Source: an uncultured Saccharospirillaceae bacterium | Lineage (GTDB): Bacteria; Pseudomonadota; Gammaproteobacteria; Pseudomonadales; Oceanobacteraceae | Assembly: GCA_947499545.1 (NCBI GenBank) | Contig: CANMOZ010000014.1 | Span: forward strand, 1 to 64,000 | Direction of reading: 5' to 3' | DNA: 64,000 bases | Shown: piece by piece, positions 55,565 to 63,587 of the stretch | Layout of the letters: each line of letters starts with the position of its first letter | How positions within the stretch are numbered: position 1 is the first letter of the stretch | Notes under the pieces: generated by a model | Told to the model about the DNA's origin: nothing | The model's database searches: none | What the model saw: only the letters and a program-made list of their open reading frames with translations | Program-made: the position numbers and the translations under genes

Positions 55565-56806
55565 TTATACACTACTTTTTGCACGATTATAAATTTTAAA
55601 GGATGGGATAGCCGCCGCTATGAGCGCTGACAACACGATGATAGCAATTAACAATAGGTTACTTTTTGTAAGAAAATTTATATCAATATAAAGACCGAAT
55701 TGAGTGGTCAAGTAACCATCAAACACCAGCAAACTGCTATACAGTATGCTCATTCCTACACCGATACTCAGCAAGCTTATAAGCAGCGCTTCAATTTCGA
55801 TAAGAAAGAAAAGAAATCTCGGAGGTGCCCCAATCACTCGCAACAGATGGATTTCATGACTGCGCTCTCGTATTGAGGCAAGCAACATCGCACTTAATCC
55901 TAGTAGCGCAGCGAGTAACACCAGTGCCGAAATCAGTCGGAGTGTATTCTCAAGCATACCGATCATTTGCCACAATTCAGATAGAGTAATGCCTGGTAAA
56001 ATCGCAATTAAAGGCTCCTGTTGGAACTCATTAATCATTCTTTGCGTTTGAAACACCTTCATTTTTGATTTCAGACCCAGCATAAATGCCGTGATGCTTT
56101 TCGGTGTCAGGTTATTCATCTCATCAAGTGTCATCGGTTTATCTGAGTTAGCCGAATGCACGCCTTCTTTCCAATCAACATGAATCGCTTCTATGCCTTG
56201 CAGGCTTACATGAAGCGTTTGATCAACGGGTGTTCCTGTTGGCGATAAAATCCCAACAACTTGAAAGGGCTTATCTTCATGCAAGCTAAAACTGGTTGCG
56301 GCCATTCCATGAGCTAAGACGATTTTATCGCCCAATTGATAACCGAGCTTAGCAGCAACTTCGGCTCCTAACACCACATCAAACACCTGATCAAAGGCCA
56401 CACCTTGCTGCATCGTTAATCGATGCTGTTTGCCGTAACTAAAATGGGTAAAGTATTCCTTGGTCGTGCCCAACACTCGATACCCTTTATGAGAATCACC
56501 CAGTGAAATAGGAATAACCCATGCAGCATCCGATTTTTTTTGAATGTTCTTGAAGGTATTCCAACTTATATTGTTGGTAGGGGCTCCAATACGAAAGACC
56601 GAATACAGCAATAGGTTCAAGCTCCCTGTTCTAGCACCGACGATCAAATCGACGCCCGACACTGTATTAGAAAAGCTTTCTTTGGCCTGATAACGAACGT
56701 GCTCAACTCCCAAAAGTACGAATATACTCACAGACATAGCCAGAATAGTGAGCAATACAGAGCCTTTTCGATTAACCAAGCTTTTACTTGCTAATGTTAA
56801 GAACAT
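55565..56806 (-). CDS. FtsX/MacB-like ABC transporter permease
   Basis: This 413-residue protein has an N-terminal transmembrane segment (about 12-32), a large periplasmic MacB-type core domain (about 35-280; VSGVDLIVGARTGSLNLLLYSVFRIGAPTNNI-like start) and a C-terminal FtsX domain with three transmembrane segments (about 285-405). It overlaps the ATPase gene by 10 bases, so the two form one ABC unit. MacB/LolCDE-type exporters couple ATP hydrolysis to periplasmic movement. The surrounding zur, DUF2796 and DUF3299 genes suggest involvement in zinc acquisition, as in the V. cholerae zrg locus (inference). Confidence 0.85.
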   Translation of the reverse strand: MFLTLASKSLVNRKGSVLLTILAMSVSIFVLLGVEHVRYQAKESFSNTVSGVDLIVGARTGSLNLLLYSVFRIGAPTNNISWNTFKNIQKKSDAAWVIPISLGDSHKGYRVLGTTKEYFTHFSYGKQHRLTMQQGVAFDQVFDVVLGAEVAAKLGYQLGDKIVLAHGMAATSFSLHEDKPFQVVGILSPTGTPVDQTLHVSLQGIEAIHVDWKEGVHSANSDKPMTLDEMNNLTPKSITAFMLGLKSKMKVFQTQRMINEFQQEPLIAILPGITLSELWQMIGMLENTLRLISALVLLAALLGLSAMLLASIRERSHEIHLLRVIGAPPRFLFFLIEIEALLISLLSIGVGMSILYSSLLVFDGYLTTQFGLYIDINFLTKSNLLLIAIIVLSALIAAAIPSFKIYNRAKSSV

Positions 56807-57489
56807 TGATCATCACCCTTTGCCACAAGATTAAGATCGGACAATGCTTCAATTCGATTAAAATAGTTTGAAATACTCAAATCATGACTTACCAAAATCA
56901 GAGTGATTTTATGAGCTTCAATAAGATCAAAAAGGACTGCCATAAAATCTTCACAGTTACGTTTATCTAGTGAAGATGTTGGCTCATCGGCAATCAGTAA
57001 TTCCGGTTTATTAATCAATGCCCTTGCAATCGCAACCCGTTGCTGTTGCCCAATACTCAACTTTGAAACAGGCTTACTCCAATTGTCAGCAGGGATATTT
57101 AATGATGTTAAAAGCTCGGTTGCATAATGACTAACATCGACTTTCTCTCCATCCTTATGAAAGTGAGCAGCCAACTTTATATTATCCACAGCATCCAAAT
57201 AGGGGATTAAATTAAACTGTTGGAAAACATAACCTATATGATCTGCTCGGAACTGATCTCTCTGCCGGTTATTCATTTTATGCAAAGGATGCCCAAAGAC
57301 ATCGATACTCCCTTCATGAGTAAACAGCATGCCGCTTAAAAGATTGAGAAACGTTGATTTACCTCCACCTGAGGGGCCATGAATAAAGATTTTTTCTTCT
57401 TTTGATAGCGACCACTCTGGAATATCCAACACACATTTAGTCGGTGCGTCTGGGTAAGTAAAACGTACGTTTTGTATTTGAATGGCCAT
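56797..57489 (-). CDS. ABC transporter ATPase, MacB/LolD-like
   Basis: This 230-residue protein has Walker A GPSGGGKST (38-46), the Q-loop in YVFQQFNLI, signature LSIGQQQ (144-150), Walker B LLIADEP (164-170) and the switch His in ILVSHD. Partner of the downstream FtsX-like permease. It is divergent from the DUF3299 gene. A short palindrome at 57539-57551 lies between them and also occurs before the zur-containing unit. Confidence 0.92.
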   Translation of the reverse strand: MAIQIQNVRFTYPDAPTKCVLDIPEWSLSKEEKIFIHGPSGGGKSTFLNLLSGMLFTHEGSIDVFGHPLHKMNNRQRDQFRADHIGYVFQQFNLIPYLDAVDNIKLAAHFHKDGEKVDVSHYATELLTSLNIPADNWSKPVSKLSIGQQQRVAIARALINKPELLIADEPTSSLDKRNCEDFMAVLFDLIEAHKITLILVSHDLSISNYFNRIEALSDLNLVAKGDDQCS

Positions 57490-57538
57490 AAAGTGAACTC
57501 GTTAGGGTTTTACAAACAATAGTTTGCCATACTCAATT

Positions 57539-57551
57539 GATATAACATATC
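57539..57551. promoter_or_regulatory. Candidate Zur operator in the divergent spacer
   Basis: GATATAACATATC is a near-perfect palindrome. Its minus-strand reading GATATGTTATA matches 10 of 11 bases of one arm of the enterobacterial Zur box (GAAATGTTATA). A 13-base palindrome of the same form, with the same following CATT-type bases, lies upstream of the DUF2796-zur unit. It sits 36 bases before DUF3299 and 50 before the ABC ATPase gene. Confidence 0.5.
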
Positions 57552-57587
57552 ATTCTAGAGAATGTCTTTGAGTGCTGGCCATTTACA

Positions 57588-58130
57588 ATGATCAAACAAA
57601 CCAAGTTCATTTTCATTTTAGCCTTGTGTTCCACACTTATTGCTTGCAGCCCTGAATCGAAAGACCAGCAAGCTGCATCTGATTCAAAAGAAACGGCTGC
57701 AGCAAAGAAAAAAATTGAATACAAAACAATAGATTGGAAAGATCTGATACCAGCACAACCACCCACTCCCACGAATTTGGTGGGGACTGATGAGAGCGGC
57801 TCTCCACATATCCCTATTTCTGAAATGGTTGTGTCAGGCTTTGATGGCCAAGCCATTAAAATGCCTGGATTTATTGTTCCTTTGGAATTTAAAGAGGAGC
57901 AAGTCACCACTCAGTTTTTCCTGGTTCCCTTTTTTGGCGCTTGCATTCATGTGCCACCACCACCCCCCAATCAGGTGGTATTTGTAAACTATCCTAAGGG
58001 TCTAAAGCTTAATGCACTGTATGACCCCCACTGGATTTCAGGGATCATGAAGCTCAAAGTCACCGAGAATGATGTTGCAACATCCGCCTATACGCTGGAA
58101 GCACATGAATATGAGCTATATCAGCGCTGA
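57588..58130 (+). CDS. DUF3299 lipoprotein of the zinc locus
   Basis: This 180-residue protein has a lipobox LIAC (Cys20) and a Ser/Ala/Lys-rich spacer. The DUF3299 domain (about 48-178) carries YKTIDWKDLIP, IKMPGFIVPLEF and the conserved FFGACIHVPPPPPNQVVFV. The function of DUF3299 is unknown; homologues recur beside MacB-like ABC genes and Zur-regulated DUF2796 genes. It is divergent from the ATPase gene and convergent with zur. The sole Cys/His pair in the conserved motif (CIH) is a possible metal site (inference). Confidence 0.82.
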   Translation: MIKQTKFIFILALCSTLIACSPESKDQQAASDSKETAAAKKKIEYKTIDWKDLIPAQPPTPTNLVGTDESGSPHIPISEMVVSGFDGQAIKMPGFIVPLEFKEEQVTTQFFLVPFFGACIHVPPPPPNQVVFVNYPKGLKLNALYDPHWISGIMKLKVTENDVATSAYTLEAHEYELYQR

Positions 58131-58197
58131 CTTTCGAATGAAGTGTAACTGGAGCTCTCATTTAAAACTTCAATAACACATACCCACTCGAATTAGG

Positions 58198-58647
58198 TTA
58201 CAGACAGTGGTTACAAAGCCCTTTCATTTCGAGTTGCTTCTGTTTTAATTGAAAACCGTTCACTTTTAGGTTGTTCGCTAATCGATTAAACGTCTCTTGA
58301 TCAATCGATTCTTCTTTTACCGAAAGACAGCGCTCACAAATCAAAAACTGAGGGGCTTTATGCACGTGATCACACAGGATATGCGTACAAGCAACGTATT
58401 TATTTTCAGTATTCAGTTTATGAGCAAGCTCTTTTTCTTCTAAAAAGGTCAGTATTCTATACACTGACATGGCTGGCATGCGCATAGCGGCTACCTGATT
58501 CACTCGCTCCATAATTTCATAGGCTGAGAGTGCAATCGGTGATCGCAACAACTCGGCCAGTACCAATTTTCGTTTTGTGGTCAATCTTGCTCCCTGCTCC
58601 ATGCAGAGATTAGCAGCACTATTAAGCGTTTGGGTAATGTTATCCAT
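58198..58647 (-). CDS. zur: Zinc uptake regulator Zur (Fur family)
   Basis: This 149-residue protein has a winged helix (RLTTKRKLVLAELLRSP, MPAMSVYRILTFLEE) and a C-terminal dimerisation/metal domain. The structural zinc pairs are C104/C107 (ICERC) and C145/C148 (CNHC). A regulatory site is likely built from C87, H89 and nearby H94/H96. The layout fits Zur rather than Fur: a CxHxxCDHVH-type stretch and a C-terminal LCNHC. It lies two bases after the DUF2796 gene, so it is expressed with a zinc-binding protein gene and may be autoregulated. Confidence 0.9.
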   Translation of the reverse strand: MDNITQTLNSAANLCMEQGARLTTKRKLVLAELLRSPIALSAYEIMERVNQVAAMRMPAMSVYRILTFLEEKELAHKLNTENKYVACTHILCDHVHKAPQFLICERCLSVKEESIDQETFNRLANNLKVNGFQLKQKQLEMKGLCNHCL

Positions 58648-58649
58648 CG

Positions 58650-59270
58650 TTACTTGAAGTTAATGGTTGCCTTATTTTTACTTAATTCTACTGCACCTTG
58701 CTGATCTTCTGTTACCCACTGAGCATTTATTTTTTCTATACCAGAAAATTGTTCAAACAGAAGCACTTTTAATTCGGTCAACTTTTCATTAGAAGAGCAG
58801 TTAAATGAGTAACTCGCCTTTATTTCACTATGAGCAGCCTTATGTTCATCCCCTTTATCATGCTCGTTATGCTCATCATCATGTTCAGCATGATCTTTGT
58901 CATGATCCTCATGTGTATCTTCCTCAGCCATAAGAGCAGACACATTCACATCGGCTTTCGCTAATGTACAGCTAAGACCTTTAATCTGAAAAAGTTTGTC
59001 TGGTGATTCAAGCACTTGCTTCGCAGAGGCTACCTTCTTTCGATCATCTTCTGAATGTGCTTGATGCTCAAAACCGACCAAGTTTGCGGCGGGCGATTCA
59101 AACTGAATTTGAAGTTTATTTTTCTCTGATGAGATGAGAAGCTCAGCCAAACCGTGCACATGAGGGTCTTCTGAGTGATGCTCATGTTCTTCAGCTGCAC
59201 TTAGGGAGCCCGCAAAGGCGTAGATACAAACCGAAGCGGCAATCAAAGATCGCTTTAAAACCGTCGCCAT
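58650..59270 (-). CDS. DUF2796 His-rich zinc-binding periplasmic protein (ZrgA-like)
   Basis: This 206-residue protein starts at the ATG at 59270; a GTG at 59282 is an alternative. The signal peptide ends about residue 26. The mature N-terminus is His/Glu-rich (EEHEHHSEDPHVHGLAEL), typical of DUF2796. A second His/Asp/Glu cluster lies mid-protein (DTHEDHDKDHAEHDDEHNEH), then KASYSFNCSS and QWVTEDQQGAVEL. V. cholerae ZrgA of this family takes part in Zur-regulated zinc uptake. First gene of a DUF2796-zur unit with a Zur-like palindrome upstream. Confidence 0.85.
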   Translation of the reverse strand: MATVLKRSLIAASVCIYAFAGSLSAAEEHEHHSEDPHVHGLAELLISSEKNKLQIQFESPAANLVGFEHQAHSEDDRKKVASAKQVLESPDKLFQIKGLSCTLAKADVNVSALMAEEDTHEDHDKDHAEHDDEHNEHDKGDEHKAAHSEIKASYSFNCSSNEKLTELKVLLFEQFSGIEKINAQWVTEDQQGAVELSKNKATINFK

Positions 59271-59396
59271 AACACCCCTCACCTATTTCATCCGAAAAAA
59301 TCATTGATAATTGCCCTGAAGCATAGCATTCAAGCCATCAGCGGAGACTGAACACAAGGGCAGCTCTCTCATAAATTAAGCTCATTCCCCATGAAA

Positions 59397-59409
59397 GATA
59401 CACTGTATC
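59397..59409. promoter_or_regulatory. Candidate Zur operator upstream of the DUF2796-zur unit
   Basis: GATACACTGTATC is a palindrome that shares the pattern GATAYA-N-TRTATC-like and the following CATT bases with the site at 57539-57551. It is located about 127 bases before the DUF2796 start. The rest of the 300-base gap (59271-59576) shows no other clear element; fbpB, on the same strand, ends at 59577. Confidence 0.4.
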
Positions 59410-59576
59410 ATTTTGTACGTGAACGCAACAACTAACACTCACCCCTTAGTTTTATTCAGCAAGGAGTAGTCCCCAAAATCATAGGATTTTTACGATTAAA
59501 TTCAATAACCCTGCACGTCAGTACAATGTCAAACTGGAATAACAGGCAAAAATATTCGTCAGCCCAGCTTGTAGTA

Positions 59577-61193
59577 TCAGCGTGATTTGAAATCGCTACG
59601 GCGGGTTAAATAAATGACAGGGATAAGGCTTAAGGCTACCAGTAGAAGTGCCGGCATCGCTGCGCGTTCCCACTCACCTTCAGCGGTTAATTCGTACACT
59701 TTTACGGCTAAGGTTTCCCAACCAAAGGGGCGCAATAAAAGCGTAGCTGGCATTTCTTTCATAACATCAATGGCAACCATGATGAAAGCCATCAAACAGG
59801 TTGGACTGAACAGCGGTAAGTAGAGCCTCCAAATCAGTCCTTTTTCAGGCACGCCTAAGCTTCTCGCCGCTTCAGGCAATGAGGGGGTGAGGGAATAAAA
59901 AGCAGCGTGCAAGGGGTTGTGCGCTACCGAAAAAAAACGAATCCAATAAGCGAGAATTAATCCAAATAATGAGCCTGCCAAAACCCAGGGTTCCCATCCC
60001 AAGGATTCCATTATGGGGGCGATGATCACCTGATCGGTTCCAATAAGTATCAGCATGATCCCAACGGCTAATACAGACCCCGGCAAAGCATAGCCCGCTG
60101 TCATCATGCGGCCGAATAAAGTCACCGTTCTATGGGGATGCTGGTGACGATACCAAGCTAATAAAAAACCCGTTATCACCAAACAACCGCCCGCAATCGA
60201 CCCGAGTGCTAGGGAATTTAATATGAACCCAAGAAACCGCATATCCAGTTCAGTGGGGTAATCAATGCTCCAGATGATCAAGCGGATCAAAGGCAAGCCA
60301 AACGCAATGATTAATAGGCTGCATAAAAATAAGGTGAGGCACCAGCCTCGACATAGATTTAAATGGCGACGTTCGCGCCGCTCCGTGCGACCACAGGATA
60401 CAGGATGTTTACGTGCCTGGATTTCCAACCATGCCACCAACGCCACCATTATTAACAGTAGGCTGGCCAACTGTGCAGCAGCTTCTAAATTAAAAAATCC
60501 GTACCAAGCTTTATAAATGGCCGTTGTGAACGTATCGAAATTAAAGACGGCGACTGCACCAAAATCTGCAAGCGTTTCCATCATCACTAAAGACAGACCG
60601 ACCAACACACCTGGCTTGGCCATGGGTAAGCCCACATGCAAAAAGGTCCGCCAGCTATTCATGCCCAGCAGCCTTGCGGCTTCCAACTGGCTGTTACCCA
60701 AACGGTAAAACGCCGCTCTGGAAGTCAGGTAAACGTAGGGGTACAACACCAATGACAGTACAATGGAGACACCGACCGTACCGCGCATATTGATGTATTG
60801 AAACTCAGGATAAATGGCTTTGATGCTTTGCTGTATCGGCCCACTAAAATCCCAAATCCCAAGAAAAACAAAAGCCATCACATACGGGGGAATCGCTAAC
60901 GGCAACATCAGTGCCCATTCGATCCAGCGTCGCCCTGGAAATTCGTAGTGCGTCACGCACCAGGCAGACAATACACCGATAAAGGTAACGCCCACGCCAA
61001 CCCCCACCAACAACGAAAGCGTATTGCCAATTAAACGTGGAAGTTGTGTTTGCCACAGATGTGACCAGACCTCAGGCTGACTGTGAGCCCAAGACATCAA
61101 CAGCGCTCCAATGGGGAGCAAAACGATCAGCGTGCCCAACAACAAAGCCGAGTAACCCAATGGGCTTACTCGGCTTTCTGTAGAACGCTGCAT
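59577..61193 (-). CDS. fbpB: Ferric iron ABC transporter permease FbpB-like
   Basis: This 538-residue polytopic inner-membrane protein, from the ATG at 61193 (a TTG at 61208 is less likely), has two homologous permease halves of about six transmembrane segments each. The EAA-type loops are EAARLLGMNSWRTFLHVGLPMAKPG in half 1 and EAARSLGVPEKGLIWRLYLPLFSP in half 2. Such fused permeases belong to the FbpB/HitB/AfuB iron family. It follows fbpA after 15 bases. No cognate ATPase (fbpC) gene is present in the window, since the next unit downstream is the DUF2796-zur pair. Confidence 0.9.
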   Translation of the reverse strand: MQRSTESRVSPLGYSALLLGTLIVLLPIGALLMSWAHSQPEVWSHLWQTQLPRLIGNTLSLLVGVGVGVTFIGVLSAWCVTHYEFPGRRWIEWALMLPLAIPPYVMAFVFLGIWDFSGPIQQSIKAIYPEFQYINMRGTVGVSIVLSLVLYPYVYLTSRAAFYRLGNSQLEAARLLGMNSWRTFLHVGLPMAKPGVLVGLSLVMMETLADFGAVAVFNFDTFTTAIYKAWYGFFNLEAAAQLASLLLIMVALVAWLEIQARKHPVSCGRTERRERRHLNLCRGWCLTLFLCSLLIIAFGLPLIRLIIWSIDYPTELDMRFLGFILNSLALGSIAGGCLVITGFLLAWYRHQHPHRTVTLFGRMMTAGYALPGSVLAVGIMLILIGTDQVIIAPIMESLGWEPWVLAGSLFGLILAYWIRFFSVAHNPLHAAFYSLTPSLPEAARSLGVPEKGLIWRLYLPLFSPTCLMAFIMVAIDVMKEMPATLLLRPFGWETLAVKVYELTAEGEWERAAMPALLLVALSLIPVIYLTRRSDFKSR

Positions 61194-61208
61194 CAAAAAA
61201 GAAATCAA

Positions 61209-62249
61209 TTAACGATAGCCTGCACGATCCATCAATTGAATCGCCTGTTGCTGACGCTTGCCAGCCACTTCGATGGCAACAGAGTCTTCTTTGAACGTGC
61301 CCCATGCTTGAACTTCTTTAGAAGAAGGGACTTCTGGGTTAGCCGGAAATTCTTGGTTGAGATTCGCAAACATGGCTTGAGCTTCGCCTTGAGACAACCA
61401 AGTTAAAAAAGCTTGTGCTTCAGCTTTGTGTTGACTGGCTTGAGTGATCCCCGCACCTGACACATTCACGTGAACACCGCGGTCTTGTTGATTCGGCCAG
61501 AAAATCGCTAATTTTATGTTGGGATTTGCTTTTTGCAGACGCCCAAAATAATAGGTGTTAACGATGGTCACATCACACTGCCCTGCCATCACAGCTTCCA
61601 TCGCTTTCGTATCATTTGAAAACACGTCGGTTGCTAAGTTATCGACCCAGCCTTTTACAATGGCCTCTGCTTTTTTCTCACCATGCGTTTCAATCAAGGT
61701 CGCAACTAAGGATTGGTTATAAACCTTTTTCGAGGTGCGCAAGCAAAGACGGCCTCTCCATTTTTTATCCGCCAAATCTTCGTAGGTCGACAACTCTTCA
61801 GGCTTCACCCGATCGGTAGCATAGACGATGGTACGGGCACGTTTGGTAAACGCAAACCAACGGTTTTGCGCATCTTGCAAATGACTCGGGATGCTGCTTT
61901 CTAAAATAGGAGAATCAATCGGGGCCAAAATATTTTGGCTCGCGGCATACCAAAGGTTACCGGCATCGACTGTCATCAATATATCCGCCGGCGACTTCTT
62001 GCCTTCACGCTTTAGACGAGTGATCAGCGGTCCGGCTTCTCCGGTAATGTATTCAATCTTCACACCCTTTTCTTTTTCATAGCGATCGAACAACGGCTTT
62101 ATCAGGTGCTCTTTACGAGAGGAATAAACGACAAGCTTATCTGCTTTCGCTGAAGATTCGGCCTGAGACACAGTGGGCACAACCAGTGACCATGTTGCAG
62201 CCAAGGCGGCTAAAGAGACTTGCAACCAACTGCTTGCTCGTAGGGACAT
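61209..62249 (-). CDS. fbpA: Periplasmic ferric iron-binding protein FbpA/FutA-like
   Basis: This 346-residue class II binding protein has a signal peptide (about 1-30, ending SQA-ES). Blocks: KLVVYSSRKEHLIKPLFDRYEK, ADILMTVDAGNLWYA, RARTIVYATDRV and GQCDVTIVNTYYFGRL. The tandem tyrosines (NTYYFG) are the expected Fe3+ ligands of FbpA/FutA proteins, with Y42-region partners in the YSSR stretch. It is the first gene of fbpAB, with a Fur box across its promoter. Confidence 0.92.
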   Translation of the reverse strand: MSLRASSWLQVSLAALAATWSLVVPTVSQAESSAKADKLVVYSSRKEHLIKPLFDRYEKEKGVKIEYITGEAGPLITRLKREGKKSPADILMTVDAGNLWYAASQNILAPIDSPILESSIPSHLQDAQNRWFAFTKRARTIVYATDRVKPEELSTYEDLADKKWRGRLCLRTSKKVYNQSLVATLIETHGEKKAEAIVKGWVDNLATDVFSNDTKAMEAVMAGQCDVTIVNTYYFGRLQKANPNIKLAIFWPNQQDRGVHVNVSGAGITQASQHKAEAQAFLTWLSQGEAQAMFANLNQEFPANPEVPSSKEVQAWGTFKEDSVAIEVAGKRQQQAIQLMDRAGYR

Positions 62250-62286
62250 AACTGCAAACCTTTCTCATTTTCAGAATTCAAAACGG

Positions 62287-62314
62287 ATGATAATCATTCT
62301 TATTTATAAATCAA
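62287..62314 (-). promoter_or_regulatory. fbpA promoter overlapped by a Fur box
   Basis: On the minus strand, -35 TTGATT (62309-62314), 16-base spacer and -10 TATCAT (62287-62292). The 12 bases ATGATAATCATT (plus strand 62287-62298) are identical to the core of the Fur consensus and cover the -10, so Fur binding should block polymerase. The -35 falls inside the 3' end of the upstream ubiI gene. Confidence 0.75.
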
Positions 62315-63578
62315 GGCGTGGAAAGCCTAAATTTTGTGTTTTTAGGACGGCCGGAACATCTCCAGAGAACCCTAACGCCGTCAGCATGCTGTGCTGCTTC
62401 ACCCATGGCAAGCGATTTACGCCCTTCATGCCACAACTGCGCAGCAAAACAAAAGGCAATGCTGACTGCCCAAATAGACGCTTAAAACCTTCCATCGCAG
62501 CCATTGCGGCTAAATTTTCAGGCATCCGACGTCTTTCGTACGCCATCAACACCGAAGCTTCCCCCGCCGACAACCCTTTTTTAAAGCCTTTGATCAATTC
62601 TTCTGCTAACACTGCGGCATCCATAAACCCGAGATTTACCCCCTGCCCCGCCAAAGGGTGAATGCTGTGCGCGGCGTCGCCAATCAACAGAATACGTTGA
62701 TGCCAATAGCGCTTCGCGTGTGACTGAACCAACGGAAACACAGCCCTTTCGCTGATGGACATAACCTCACCCAATTGGTATTCCATGCCCAGCCCCAAGT
62801 GCTTTCGAAGCTCTTGCGCTTCAAGCGATTCAATCTCTTCCATTTGATCAGAATCTAATGACCACACGATGGAACTCAAATTTGGTTGAGATAAAGGCAA
62901 ATACGCTAAGGGGCCAGATGCACGAAAGCACTGATAGGCCGTTTGATTGTGTGGCTTTTGGGTTTCGATCGTGGCAACCAGAGCACGCTGCTCATAAGAC
63001 CACTGTCGCACTGGGATATTAGCCAATTGACGAACCTGCGAACGGGCGCCGTCGGCGGCCACCAACAATTTCGTTCGAATCGCATCGCCAGACGCTAGGG
63101 TTAATTCAGCGCCCTCTGAGTCCGATTCAAGCCCAACCAAACTCTGTGCTAGCCAGCAAATGTGAGGGTTTTCATCAATAAGATCTCTAAGCGCTCGCAC
63201 AATGTGATCATTTTCAACAATGTGTCCCAAGGCATCGAGGTACAAGTCGGCTGCATTAAATTCAATATGACCGCTGGATTCCGCGTCCCACACTTGCATA
63301 CAACGGTAACTGGATAACCTTTCTGCCGGGATGCGCTTCCAAGCGCCCAAGTGTTCCAAAAATCGCTGACTGGCTAATGAAATGGCACTGACACGAGCAC
63401 GTACATCTTCTACCCGCTCAGGCGTAAACATCAAGGGTTGCGGTAAAGGTTGCGGATCGATCACTGCGATGCGCAATGGGCTTTGCGTTTGTGCGTGTGA
63501 CCCCGTCACCAAAGCCAACGCCAGGCTTGCACCAACTAAGCCGCCACCGACGATCGTAATGTCAAAGGTTTGATGCAC
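62304..63578 (-). CDS. ubiI: FAD-dependent ubiquinone biosynthesis hydroxylase UbiI-like
   Basis: This 424-residue flavoprotein monooxygenase has the FAD Rossmann motif GGGLVG (11-16), the DG motif (VAADGARSQVRQLANI), and the second FAD motif ILLIGDAAHSIHPLAGQGVNLGFMDA. UbiI hydroxylates C5 of the ubiquinone ring. Assignment to UbiI over UbiF/UbiM rests on its place immediately downstream of ubiH, as in the E. coli ubiH-visC pair. It is 9 bases after the ubiH stop. It overlaps the fbpA -35. Confidence 0.85.
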   Translation of the reverse strand: MHQTFDITIVGGGLVGASLALALVTGSHAQTQSPLRIAVIDPQPLPQPLMFTPERVEDVRARVSAISLASQRFLEHLGAWKRIPAERLSSYRCMQVWDAESSGHIEFNAADLYLDALGHIVENDHIVRALRDLIDENPHICWLAQSLVGLESDSEGAELTLASGDAIRTKLLVAADGARSQVRQLANIPVRQWSYEQRALVATIETQKPHNQTAYQCFRASGPLAYLPLSQPNLSSIVWSLDSDQMEEIESLEAQELRKHLGLGMEYQLGEVMSISERAVFPLVQSHAKRYWHQRILLIGDAAHSIHPLAGQGVNLGFMDAAVLAEELIKGFKKGLSAGEASVLMAYERRRMPENLAAMAAMEGFKRLFGQSALPFVLLRSCGMKGVNRLPWVKQHSMLTALGFSGDVPAVLKTQNLGFPRLDL

Positions 63579-63587
63579 CGCTATACC

